Shown here: in pieces, positions 18,627 to 26,807 of the stretch
How the letters are laid out: the number at the start of each line of letters is the position of its first letter
Position numbering within the stretch: the first letter of the stretch is position 1
Origin: Mycobacterium sp. MFM001
Lineage (GTDB): Bacteria; Actinomycetota; Actinomycetes; Mycobacteriales; Mycobacteriaceae
NCBI RefSeq assembly: GCF_003402475.1
Contig: NZ_BFAB01000004.1
Coordinates: forward strand, 124,001-188,000
Direction: 5' to 3'
DNA: 64,000 nucleotides
Notes under the pieces: generated by a model
The model's database searches: none
Told to the model about the DNA's origin: nothing
What the model saw: only the letters and a program-made list of their open reading frames with translations
Program-made: the position numbers and the translations under genes

Positions 18627-19526
18627 TCATTTCAGGTGGTCGACGAGTGCGCCGTTCGCACCGAAAAGCTCAGTCTGCCAACGCCTCAGCAAGGCCGTCG
18701 TATCGATGTCGTCGGGATGAAAACCCGGCCGCAGGTACTTGGCCAGGTCACGGAACAGCCCTTTGAACAGCGGGCCGCGCAGTTGTGCGTAGGTCTCCCG
18801 AGCCAATCGGACAGGCTGTCGTCGCGCTACCGGGTCGCGGGCCAGCGAGACCGCCAGTGACGTGGCGGTCAGCGGAATCGTGAGAGCAATCAGCGCCACC
18901 ATCACCGCGATGCGCGCACGCTCGGAGCCCCCCACCGCCTGGTACACGTCAAACGCCACCGATTTGTGCTCGAGCTCTTCCAGCGCGTGCCAATTCAGCA
19001 GATTCCATACCTCCGAATCACCTGGGATGGCTTGGATTTCGTCGCTGGACAACACCCGTTCGGCCAACACGGCGGTGTAATGCTCTGCAGCCGCGGTCAT
19101 CGCCAGATGCACTCGGCTCGGGATCCGCTGCTCGAAGCGAATCTGCCTTTCCTTCCACGGCTTCGAGTCCCACCACTCGATCCGGTAGCCCTTTTCGACG
19201 AGCTTCTGGTTGAGCCGGCGATGCTCTTGGCCGTGCATGGATTCCTGGCCGATGAACCCGGCGACCCGCTTCTTCAGCGTCGGGTCGGTGATGTGGTCGG
19301 CGAAACTGCGCACCGACCGGATGAACGACTCCTCGCCCGGCGGAAAAGCAGCCGACAGACCCGCCACGAAGTGGCTGAACACGATGTCGTCGTCGACGAA
19401 GTACTTGCCGTAGGTGCGGTCCTCACCGAAGCGGAAGCGAATCCGCCTGGTCTTCGGGTAGCCGACCGTTTTCCCGGCCGCGTCGACGACGGCGACGGCT
19501 CCTCGTCCTGCATGCGCGCTGGCCAT
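18627..19526 (-). CDS. Ferritin-like diiron protein, copy 2 (first gene of operon)
   Basis: A 299-residue tandem paralogue of the next gene, sharing about half or more of its residues by eye, including the whole ligand set: Glu66, Glu95xxHis98, Glu148 and Glu184xxHis187. The C-terminal third again has a hydrophobic span (IAVMVALIALTIPLTATSLAV), so both may sit on the membrane. Two copies side by side may form a heterodimer or act on successive positions. Its ATG at 19526 is preceded by AGGAAGGGG. It opens the leftward operon driven from the promoter at 19819-19847. Confidence 0.85.
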   Translation of the reverse strand: MASAHAGRGAVAVVDAAGKTVGYPKTRRIRFRFGEDRTYGKYFVDDDIVFSHFVAGLSAAFPPGEESFIRSVRSFADHITDPTLKKRVAGFIGQESMHGQEHRRLNQKLVEKGYRIEWWDSKPWKERQIRFEQRIPSRVHLAMTAAAEHYTAVLAERVLSSDEIQAIPGDSEVWNLLNWHALEELEHKSVAFDVYQAVGGSERARIAVMVALIALTIPLTATSLAVSLARDPVARRQPVRLARETYAQLRGPLFKGLFRDLAKYLRPGFHPDDIDTTALLRRWQTELFGANGALVDHLK

Positions 19527-19548
19527 AGCCCAGCCCCTTCCTGAACGT

Positions 19549-19578
19549 CTAGTACCTAGTACTAGTAGTACTAGTTAC
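19549..19578. repeat. CTAGTA repeat/palindrome cluster
   Basis: Four CTAGT(A) units occur in 30 bases, with CTAGTACTAG (19556-19565) a perfect palindrome and CTAGTAGTACTAG (19562-19574) a near-palindrome. The cluster is AT-rich in a GC-rich neighbourhood and lies 23-52 bases before the diiron start codon. It looks like a multi-site operator or a second promoter region. Confidence 0.55.
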
Positions 19579-19818
19579 AGACGGTACTGCGCGACACCAC
19601 GCCGCGCAAGACCTGTCTTCGATAACGGCCGTCGGAAGCGACACGCCTGTGCGTGCACCGAGATTTATTGCAGGACAAGGCAAACCGCGAGACCGGTGCC
19701 GAACTCGACAACTGGCACATGCACCTATCGCCCGCCGGGCGCCGACGGTCATGACGACCTTGCGGTTGGTGCCGGAGCTGGCCACATCGTCATCCTCCAC
19801 CGTCCTGCGGATCACCAA

Positions 19819-19847
19819 ATAATGTGACTGATACGTCACTCTGTCAA
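19819..19847 (-). promoter_or_regulatory. Promoter with shared operator, diiron/monooxygenase operon
   Basis: On the minus strand TTGACA (19847-19842) is followed after exactly 17 bases by CATTAT (19824-19819). The spacer contains GTGACGTATCAGTCAC, which includes the 14-bp element GTGACRYRTCAGTC and in this copy forms a GTGAC-N6-GTCAC inverted repeat. The sequence is almost the same, base for base, as the promoter at 20645-20673. Confidence 0.75.
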
Positions 19848-19893
19848 GTATGGGTGTCTGGCAGCACGGTTATCCGCGGAGGTCCGGGGGCGG

Positions 19894-20601
19894 TCAGCCG
19901 GCGCTGTCGAGCGGTAGCACTCTTTCGTCGGGGTCGATGACGACACCGCGCGCGGCCGCCGTGGTCGCAAGCGCGCCCCAGACAAAGCAGGTGAGCTGTT
20001 CGACCAGAGCGCACTTGTTGATCGTCGGAGAGTTGAGCCAGCGCAGCACGCCGAGCGTCACCGACCCAAGCGCAGCGTCAACGACATACTCGAGATCGCC
20101 GCTGCATCCACCGCGCGCCCGGAGCACGGCGGCCCAAACCTCGACCATGGCATCCGACAGCGGCCTGCCGCTGTCGATCAACTCCGCGGCCGAACGCCCG
20201 CCTCTGAAATGCGAGCCAACCAGGAAGCGAAAGAGGGCGGGCCGCTCGTCGACCAAGTCGACATATCCGGTGAGCGCCGAGCGGACCAACTCCCGCGCCG
20301 TTGCGGTGACGTCGAAATGCGGCACCACGCGCTCGATGATCATCTCCTGCACGCGTTCGGCGACCGCGGCGAACAACGTGGCCTTGTCCTCGAAGAAGCG
20401 ATACAGCTTCGGGCGCGGCACAGCGGCCGTCTTGAGGACGTCGTCGATGGACAACTGCGGACCGTGCTCTTCGATCGCACGAAGTGTGGCATCTACCAAC
20501 TGGGCGCGCACGGCAGCCCGGTGCTCACGCCACCGGTCGGCCCGGGCATCTCCAGTCAGATTCGGGAGGCGCCCTCGACCAGCGGCAACGCGCGTCGACA
20601 C
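19894..20601 (-). CDS. TetR-family regulator, candidate master regulator of the island
   Basis: A TetR protein of about 235 residues. The helix-turn-helix (LSIDDVLKTAAVPRPKLYRFFEDKATLF) lies near residue 45-75, and the ligand domain includes GYVDLVDERPALFRFLVGSHF, a TetR_C-type segment. The start is uncertain: GTG 20601 or TTG 20622 both give a sensible N-terminus, and upstream frame to 20868 is antisense to the next gene. It lies between two copies of the GTGACRYRTCAGTC element (19826-19839 and 20653-20666) and is divergent from the five-gene monooxygenase operon. This makes it the best candidate to bind those sites. Confidence 0.82.
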   Translation of the reverse strand: MSTRVAAGRGRLPNLTGDARADRWREHRAAVRAQLVDATLRAIEEHGPQLSIDDVLKTAAVPRPKLYRFFEDKATLFAAVAERVQEMIIERVVPHFDVTATARELVRSALTGYVDLVDERPALFRFLVGSHFRGGRSAAELIDSGRPLSDAMVEVWAAVLRARGGCSGDLEYVVDAALGSVTLGVLRWLNSPTINKCALVEQLTCFVWGALATTAAARGVVIDPDERVLPLDSAG

Positions 20602-20644
20602 GGGGGCAATCGTAATCGACAAGCCGGCGGGACCCGCGTGTGGC

Positions 20645-20673
20645 TTGACAGAGTGACATATCAGTCCGATTAT
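20645..20673 (+). promoter_or_regulatory. Promoter with shared operator, three-monooxygenase operon
   Basis: TTGACA (20645-20650), a 17-base spacer and GATTAT (20668-20673) form a clear promoter. GTGACATATCAGTC fills the spacer at 20653-20666. The expected transcription start is about 35 bases before the ATG at 20714, which has GGAAGGA as ribosome-binding site. Confidence 0.77.
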
Positions 20674-20713
20674 TTCGGAAGCGACAAGAGCCGGTGACTG
20701 GTGGAAGGACGCG

Positions 20714-22270
20714 ATGCAACCCGACGAAGTGCCCGACCATGAAGTTGCCATCATCGGCGCCGGCCTGGGCGGGATCTGCGCCGCGATCAAACTGCGCGAA
20801 ATCGGCGTAGAGGATTTCGTGATCATCGACCGGGATGCAGGTTTCGGCGGCACGTGGCTGCGTAACACCTATCCCGGGGTGGGCGCCGACATACCGGCGA
20901 TCGCCTACCAGTTCTCGTTTGCGCCAAAAGGCAACTGGCGACGGTTCTTTGCCGACGGCGACGAGATCCGGCAGTACATCCTCGATTTGGCCATGACTCA
21001 CCGCCTGTACGCGCACGCGCGGTTCAACACCCGAGTGGAGCGAGAGGTTTTCGACGACGAGACCCATCAATGGCAGTTGCACACCGCCGACGGGGACGTC
21101 ATCACCGCACGCTTTGTCATCAGCGCCATCGGCGCCTACATCAACCCGAAAACCCAGCCGGACATCCCCGGGCTGAACAGCTTCGCCGGACCCGTCCTGA
21201 TTCCCTCGCGCTGGCAGCATGATTTGGATTTGCGGGGAAAGAATGTCGGCATCATCGGCGTCGGCAGTTCCACGGTGCAGATCGCGCCGGCGATCGCCCG
21301 CGACGTCGCCAAGCTCGACATCTATCAGCGCACCCCGCAGTGGTACTTCCCCAAACCGGACTTCCCGGTTCCCGTTCCGGTTCAACGGATGCTGGCCCAT
21401 CGCCGGTTCGCCAACACGGTGCACTCGGTGGCGCTGGCGTTCATCGAGGCCGGGCTTCGGGTCCTGATCTACACACCCCGACCGCTCTTTCGTGTGGGCG
21501 CAGCAGTTTTCGACCGCGTGGCGCTATTGGCCTACATGCTGTGGTTGCTCTACAAAGTCCGCGACCGCCAGGTCCGTTCCCAGCTTCGTCCCCGCTTCGG
21601 TGCAGGTTGCACGCGGGGAACTCTCGGCGGCGATTACCTTCCGGTGTTCAACCGTCGCAACGTAGAGCTGATCAGTATCGGGATCGACCGGGTCACGCCG
21701 CACGGAATTGTCGACACCGCGGGAGTGGAACGGCCAATCGACGTCCTCGTGCTGGCCACCGGCTACGAGATGTTCTCCGACCCCGAAACGTATCGGATCG
21801 GGACAGTCCTGGGCAGCAACGGGTTTGACCTTGCGGAGTTCTATCACCGCAACGGCTTGCAGGCCTACCAGAGCGTGACGGTCCCGGGCCTGCCGAACCG
21901 GTTCATGATGGTCGGACCATATTCCTGGACGGGCACCAGTTTCCACTACATCCTCGAGAACTCGATGCGGCATATCAGCGCCGTGATCGGGCTGGCCCGT
22001 GCCCAGAACGCAACCCGGGTCGAAGTGACCAAGGATGCGCTGGCCCGGTTCCAGGCAGACTTGCGACGCAGCGGCGCCAACCTTCAGCGCTACTTCAGCT
22101 TCAACTGCGCGGGTTCGAACAGCTACTTCATCAACTCCCACGGGGATACGCCGTATGTGCGGCCGTGGACCATCCTGCAGTCACGCCGTCGCAGCGTGCG
22201 GTTCCCGGCGTCAGATTACGAGTTCACCCGCCTGACTAGTCGTGCACGAGAGGCCAGATATGCGGTTTGA
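20714..22270 (+). CDS. Class B flavin monooxygenase 2 (fingerprint His replaced by Ile)
   Basis: A 518-residue flavoprotein with the FAD loop VAIIGAGLGGICAA (11-24), GGTW (45-48) and the NADPH loop VGIIGVGSSTVQI near residue 177. The Baeyer-Villiger fingerprint position reads FAGPVLIPSRW (157-167), keeping Phe, Gly and Trp but having Ile163 instead of His. Two hydrophobic stretches (about 225-275) suggest membrane contact. It may still be a monooxygenase of the EthA/cyclohexanone type or may have a changed reaction. It is the first gene of an operon in which the following four genes all overlap. Confidence 0.83.
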   Translation: MQPDEVPDHEVAIIGAGLGGICAAIKLREIGVEDFVIIDRDAGFGGTWLRNTYPGVGADIPAIAYQFSFAPKGNWRRFFADGDEIRQYILDLAMTHRLYAHARFNTRVEREVFDDETHQWQLHTADGDVITARFVISAIGAYINPKTQPDIPGLNSFAGPVLIPSRWQHDLDLRGKNVGIIGVGSSTVQIAPAIARDVAKLDIYQRTPQWYFPKPDFPVPVPVQRMLAHRRFANTVHSVALAFIEAGLRVLIYTPRPLFRVGAAVFDRVALLAYMLWLLYKVRDRQVRSQLRPRFGAGCTRGTLGGDYLPVFNRRNVELISIGIDRVTPHGIVDTAGVERPIDVLVLATGYEMFSDPETYRIGTVLGSNGFDLAEFYHRNGLQAYQSVTVPGLPNRFMMVGPYSWTGTSFHYILENSMRHISAVIGLARAQNATRVEVTKDALARFQADLRRSGANLQRYFSFNCAGSNSYFINSHGDTPYVRPWTILQSRRRSVRFPASDYEFTRLTSRAREARYAV

Positions 22271-22847
22271 CGCCATACCGATTACCGCGGAACATGCCGA
22301 CGAGTTCTTCCAGACGGCACCGTTCGTCACTCACGTCCAACGCAGCTTCGCTGCCCCGGCGGAACATGTTTGGGGGGTCATCGCCGACAGCCGGATGTGG
22401 TCCTGGCTGCCGACGGTCTGGGGATGTCGCTACCCAGTGGCCACCGAGCCGGCAGCCGGCGTGATCCGCGATTTCCAGATGCACGTCCACAAGTGGCTGG
22501 TGTTCGCCCAGCACGAGCAGCTCATCGAATTCGATGCGACGCGAATGATGATGCGCTACACCGCGATTGATGCCACACTGCCGGTGTTCGGGTCCTGGTG
22601 CGAGGAATACCGGGTGGAGCCGGCCGACAATCCCGGGCATGCCACGGTGAAGTGGACGCTAGCCTGCGCACCGCGATACCTGCGTCGGATACCAGGTGTG
22701 CGCTTTGCACTGCGCCCGGTCGCAGCCGTCCTGCAACCGATCTTCTGGATCGGGTTGGGCGGCCTGGAACGCGAACTGCCGTCGCACGCGCCGCCGCAAC
22801 TCACAACGGGAATCCCGCTAGGGCTAAACAGCAAGGACCACACATGA
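22260..22847 (+). CDS. SRPBCC (START-like/polyketide cyclase) family protein
   Basis: A 195-residue protein with the SRPBCC pattern: an N-terminal strand with RSFAAPAEHVWGVIADSRMWSWLP, a conserved lipid-binding pocket region, and a long C-terminal helix (RFALRPVAAVLQPIFWIGL). Such proteins bind hydrophobic ligands or act as cyclases, hydrolases or aromatases. The ATG at 22260 has GAGAGG seven bases upstream and overlaps the previous gene by 11 bases, so it is preferred over the GTG at 22242. Its TGA overlaps the next ATG. A role in presenting or converting the monooxygenase substrate is inferred from position. Confidence 0.8.
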   Translation: MRFDAIPITAEHADEFFQTAPFVTHVQRSFAAPAEHVWGVIADSRMWSWLPTVWGCRYPVATEPAAGVIRDFQMHVHKWLVFAQHEQLIEFDATRMMMRYTAIDATLPVFGSWCEEYRVEPADNPGHATVKWTLACAPRYLRRIPGVRFALRPVAAVLQPIFWIGLGGLERELPSHAPPQLTTGIPLGLNSKDHT

Positions 22848-24406
22848 ATCCGCAGTACAACGTGGCCGTCATCGGCGCCGGACCGGGCGGCATCGCAGCC
22901 GGGGTCCGGCTCCTCGAGGCCGGCATCGACGACTTCGTGGTCCTGGAACGCGCAGCCGCACCCGGCGGAAGTTGGCGCGACAACGACTATCCCGGCATCG
23001 GCGTAGACGTCCCGAGCTTCACCTACCAGTATTCGTTCGCCAAGAACACCACGTGGTCACGAATGTTTCCCGCCGGCGCGGAGGTCTGGGCTTACCACGA
23101 TGCGGTCGCCCGCGAACACGGCGTGTATCCGCACATCCGATTCGGAGTGAATGTCGTCAAAGAGCAGTGGGACGACACGGCCATGGCCTGGCGGCTGCAC
23201 ACAGCCACAGGCGAGGTGATCACCGCGCGATTCGTGATCAGCGCCGTCGGCGCCTTCATCAATCCCAAAGACGACCCCGGCATACCCGGCTACGACAGCT
23301 TCGCCGGAAAGATCCTGCGGCCCACCGAGTGGGATCACAACTATGACCTGACCGGCAAGCGGGTCGGCGTGATCGGCACCGGGGCCAGTTCGGTACAGAT
23401 AACCCCGGCCATCGCCCCGCTCGTCGAGACCTTGACGGTGTTCCAGCGCACGCCCGTATGGTGCTGGCCGAAGCCAGATTTCACCATCGGCCCGTGGCTG
23501 CGGGCGATTCTCGGCCGCCGGACAACTCAGGCGGTTCTTTCCGGGGTGGCGCTGCTGCTGGTGGAGACCCTGACCCGGCTGCTGGTTTACACGCCGCCGG
23601 CCATTGCGAACCCTGTGGCGGCGCTGATGGATTCGGGGGCGCGCGCCGTCTACCGCGGTTATCTGCGGGCGGTCGTGCGTGATCGGCGCACCCGGCGTGC
23701 TCTGACTCCGCGGTACGGTCTGCTCGGCAAGCGCCCTACGTTGTCGAACGCGTTTCTGCAAGCGTTCAACCGCGACAACGTCGAGTTGGTGGATTCGCCG
23801 ATCAGTGAGATCACCCCTTCCGGAGTGCGAACCGCCGACGGCCGCGAATCCCAGCTGGATGCTTTGGTCGTCGCGGTCGGCTACGAACTGTTCTCCGATC
23901 CCGAGACCTACAAGCCCGGAATGGTCGTGGGTGTCAACGGCTTCGATCTCGGCGACTTCTTCGCGCAGAACCAGCTGCAGGCTTACGAGAGCGTCGCCGT
24001 GCACGGCTTGCCGAACCGGTGGATGCTGGTGGGCCCCTATTCGTGGACCGGCACCGGCTGGCATTTCATGGTGGAGTCGTCCGCTCAACACGCCGTTCGG
24101 GCGATTGTCGAGGCTGTTCGTCGTGGCGCCGCTTACGTCGAAGTCACCGCCGAAGCGCAGCGGGCCTACCACGAGAAGATCCAGCATCAGGGCCGAAACA
24201 TTCAGCATTACTTCCAGGTTCGCAACAAGGGTCTGCGCACCTACTACGTCAACTCCCACGGCGACATGCCCTACATCCGGCCGACCACTGCGTTGCAGTC
24301 GCGGCGCGCGGCGGCCAGCTATCCGTTCGACGACTATCTGTGGCGAAAGCCGGTCGCACAGACCGAAACCGCCCGGGCCGAACTGGTCTCCGGAGAGATT
24401 CCATGA
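22844..24406 (+). CDS. Class B flavin monooxygenase 3 (fingerprint His replaced by Arg)
   Basis: A 520-residue paralogue of monooxygenase 2, with VAVIGAGPGGIAAG (8-20) for FAD and VGVIGTGASSVQI for NADPH. The fingerprint region reads FAGKILRPTEW (153-163), so Arg159 takes the place of the usual His. The C-terminal motif YYVNSHGDMPYIRP is shared with monooxygenases 2 and 4. The ATG at 22844 overlaps the SRPBCC stop, which excludes the longer frame from 22598. It is also coupled to the following SDR by a 4-base overlap. Confidence 0.84.
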   Translation: MNPQYNVAVIGAGPGGIAAGVRLLEAGIDDFVVLERAAAPGGSWRDNDYPGIGVDVPSFTYQYSFAKNTTWSRMFPAGAEVWAYHDAVAREHGVYPHIRFGVNVVKEQWDDTAMAWRLHTATGEVITARFVISAVGAFINPKDDPGIPGYDSFAGKILRPTEWDHNYDLTGKRVGVIGTGASSVQITPAIAPLVETLTVFQRTPVWCWPKPDFTIGPWLRAILGRRTTQAVLSGVALLLVETLTRLLVYTPPAIANPVAALMDSGARAVYRGYLRAVVRDRRTRRALTPRYGLLGKRPTLSNAFLQAFNRDNVELVDSPISEITPSGVRTADGRESQLDALVVAVGYELFSDPETYKPGMVVGVNGFDLGDFFAQNQLQAYESVAVHGLPNRWMLVGPYSWTGTGWHFMVESSAQHAVRAIVEAVRRGAAYVEVTAEAQRAYHEKIQHQGRNIQHYFQVRNKGLRTYYVNSHGDMPYIRPTTALQSRRAAASYPFDDYLWRKPVAQTETARAELVSGEIP

Positions 24407-25269
24407 TCGGGGCATACCCGAGAATCCGGCTAGACGGCGCAGTGGTCGTCGTCACCGGCGCCGCCCGGGGCATCGGCCTGGCCACCGCGAAACGCTTCGC
24501 CCAGCGCGGCGCCCGAGTGGCCATCGGCGACCTCGACGGCGAGGCGGCCGCGGCGGCGGCAGACTTTCTGGGACGCGGCATCCGCGCCTATCCCGTCAAC
24601 GTGGCCCAACTCGACAGCTACAAAATGTTTCTCGACGAGATCGAAGACGACCTGGGAGAGATCGACATCCTGGTCAACAACGCTGGGATCATGCCGATCG
24701 GGCCATTTCTCGTCGAGTCAGCCGAAGTCACCCGAGCAGTATTCGATGTCAACGTGGCGGCGCACATGCACGCCGCACGCCTCGTCGCCCCGCGCATGAT
24801 CGCGCGCGGCCGCGGACACATCGTCAACGTCACTTCGGCTGCGGGAAAGCTGCACTCGGCCGGGCTGGCCAGTTACACGGCGTCCAAACACGCCGCGACC
24901 GCCTTTAGCCGCAGTCTGCGCGAGGAGCTGCGCCCACACGGCGTATCGGTCACGGCGGTCCTGCCCTCGGCAATCAAAACCCAACTGGTCGACGGCATTC
25001 CGTTGGGCGTGTTGAGTATCGGCGTGCTCTCCCCGAATGTTGTGGCGAGGCGGATCGTTTCGACAGTGCGTACCAGACCGCCCCTGGCAAGCGCACCGAT
25101 GGGTCTCACGCCGTTGTTCACCGCGGCGAGCCTCATCCCGGAGCGCATGTGGCTGTTAGGCCGGCGGCTGGTGAACGCGGATCGAACGATGGGCCCGATC
25201 GACCGGACGGCGCGAGCCGAATATGACGCACGCATTGCAGCCAATATCACGCCGGAGGTGACGACGTGA
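24403..25269 (+). CDS. Short-chain dehydrogenase/reductase
   Basis: A 288-residue classical SDR with VVVTGAARGIGLA for cofactor binding, NNAGI, an active-site Ser in NVTSAAG, and YTASK as the Tyr/Lys pair. The C-terminus (residues 215-288) extends past the core with a hydrophobic stretch (GLTPLFTAASLIPERMWLLG), as in the SDRs near mymA and ephD. It overlaps both neighbours by four bases, so all five products of this operon are made together. It likely supplies or removes the ketone that the flavoenzymes use. Confidence 0.86.
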   Translation: MIGAYPRIRLDGAVVVVTGAARGIGLATAKRFAQRGARVAIGDLDGEAAAAAADFLGRGIRAYPVNVAQLDSYKMFLDEIEDDLGEIDILVNNAGIMPIGPFLVESAEVTRAVFDVNVAAHMHAARLVAPRMIARGRGHIVNVTSAAGKLHSAGLASYTASKHAATAFSRSLREELRPHGVSVTAVLPSAIKTQLVDGIPLGVLSIGVLSPNVVARRIVSTVRTRPPLASAPMGLTPLFTAASLIPERMWLLGRRLVNADRTMGPIDRTARAEYDARIAANITPEVTT

Positions 25270-26807
25270 CAACCAGTGAATTGAGGTCCGCCGAGGCGGA
25301 CTCGACCCCGGGCCGTCGCCGGCCGGACATGCTGGTGGCGATCATCGGGGCCGGCATCGGCGGCCTCGGCGTCGCGATTCATCTGCAACGGGCCGGCCAC
25401 GGTGATTTCACCATCTTCGAGCGCGCCGACGATATCGGCGGGACGTGGCACTCCAACCGTTACCCCGATGTCGCGGTGGACATCCCCGGCATCGTCTACC
25501 AGTTCTCGTTCGAGAAATCGCCGTTCTGGTCGCGCACGTTTCCCAAGGGGGCCGAGGTCCGCGACTATATCAATCACCTCGCCGACAAATACGGGCTGCG
25601 GAGCCACCTCAGGTTACGAACCGAGGTGATGCGCCGCGACTGGGACGAGGACAATCACTACTGGATCCTGACTTTGAATGACGGATCCAGCGTCACAGCA
25701 CGTTTCGTGATCACCGCCACCGGAGCCTTCGTCGAACCACGCGTTCCCGACATCGCGGGGCTCGAAGATTTCACCGGCAAAGTGATCCAGACCCAGGCCT
25801 GGGACGACGATTTCGATCCCGCCGGAAAACGGATCGCGGTCATCGGAACGGGCGCCACCGCCATCCAGGTGGTGCCCGAACTCGCGAAAACCGCTGCGAG
25901 GCTCGACGTCTACCAACGGAGGGCGATCTGGGTATTCGCCAAGCCGGATTTCCCGATCCCGAAGCCCGTCCAGACCGCATTCAAAGCGATGCCGTTTCTG
26001 CAGACGCTGATGCGCGGGATCGTCGCCGCTTTCGTCGAGGTCGGCCTGGTCGCAATAACCGTCTACGGCAAGCAGATCGCGCCGCTGGCCCGAATCCCGG
26101 CGTGGGCGTGCCGGGCATATCTGTTCACCCAGGTCCGCGATCGTGAGCTACGACAAAAACTCACTCCCCGTTATGGATTCGGGTGCAAGCGGCCCAGCGT
26201 GTCGAACGTGTACTACAAAACCTTCACCAAGGACAACGTCACGCTGGTCACCGACCCGATAGAGCGGATCACCGCCACCGGCATCCGGACCCGCGACGGC
26301 GTCGAACGTGACATCGACGTGCTCGTGTTGGCAACCGGCTTCGAAATGTCGAACAGTCCGCTGGTGTACCGGATGCGGCCGGTCAAGGGCCGCAACGGGT
26401 TCGACCTCGCATCGTTCTACGACACCCAGCGTGCCACCGCGTACGAAGGTGTGTCGATGCCCGGCTTGCCCAACACGTTCATGGTGTTCGGTCCGTACGC
26501 GTGGTCCGGAAGTTCTTGGCACGTCATGGTCGAGAACGCGGCACGGCACGCCCTGCGGGTGATCGACGAGGCACTTCGGCGCGGCGCGACGGCGGTCGAG
26601 ATCTCCGCCGAAGCCAACGATCGGTTCCACCGGTTCGTCGACCGCCGCGGCTCGGCGACCCTGATGCACGGCCGCGCCTGCATCGACTCCAACAGCTACT
26701 ACATCGACAAGAACGGCGACTTCTCGTTCCTGCGGCCGACCACTGCCTACCAGTCGACGCGCGCGTCAAGGACATTCGACCTCGACGACTACGTCTACGA
26801 GTCCTGA
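25266..26807 (+). CDS. Class B flavin monooxygenase 4 (fingerprint His replaced by Gln)
   Basis: A 513-residue class B flavoprotein with VAIIGAGIGGLGVA (24-37), GGTWHSN, and IAVIGTGATAIQVV for NADPH. The fingerprint segment is FTGKVIQTQAW (169-179), with Gln175 where His is expected. It is closer in overall sequence to monooxygenase 1 (GTWH, RYGFGCKRPSVSN) than to 2 and 3. The start GTG 25266 overlaps the SDR stop. The 3' end overlaps the convergent ABC1 kinase gene by 13 bases. Confidence 0.84.
   Translation: MTTSELRSAEADSTPGRRRPDMLVAIIGAGIGGLGVAIHLQRAGHGDFTIFERADDIGGTWHSNRYPDVAVDIPGIVYQFSFEKSPFWSRTFPKGAEVRDYINHLADKYGLRSHLRLRTEVMRRDWDEDNHYWILTLNDGSSVTARFVITATGAFVEPRVPDIAGLEDFTGKVIQTQAWDDDFDPAGKRIAVIGTGATAIQVVPELAKTAARLDVYQRRAIWVFAKPDFPIPKPVQTAFKAMPFLQTLMRGIVAAFVEVGLVAITVYGKQIAPLARIPAWACRAYLFTQVRDRELRQKLTPRYGFGCKRPSVSNVYYKTFTKDNVTLVTDPIERITATGIRTRDGVERDIDVLVLATGFEMSNSPLVYRMRPVKGRNGFDLASFYDTQRATAYEGVSMPGLPNTFMVFGPYAWSGSSWHVMVENAARHALRVIDEALRRGATAVEISAEANDRFHRFVDRRGSATLMHGRACIDSNSYYIDKNGDFSFLRPTTAYQSTRASRTFDLDDYVYES

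Larger units (their letters stand above)
19527..19893 (-). other. 367-base non-coding leader/spacer upstream of the diiron operon
   Basis: No convincing gene is seen here. A leftward open frame (19549-19839) has Cys/Arg-rich sequence unlike a protein and begins inside the promoter. From left to right the stretch holds the CTAGTA repeat cluster (19549-19578), about 240 bases without a clear feature, the promoter with its operator (19819-19847), and the spacer before the TetR stop. The implied 5' leader is about 285 bases. Confidence 0.6.

Noticed and set aside
19549..19839. A leftward 96-residue ORF in the diiron leader
   Set aside because: Begins within the promoter, has no ribosome site and no protein-like pattern.
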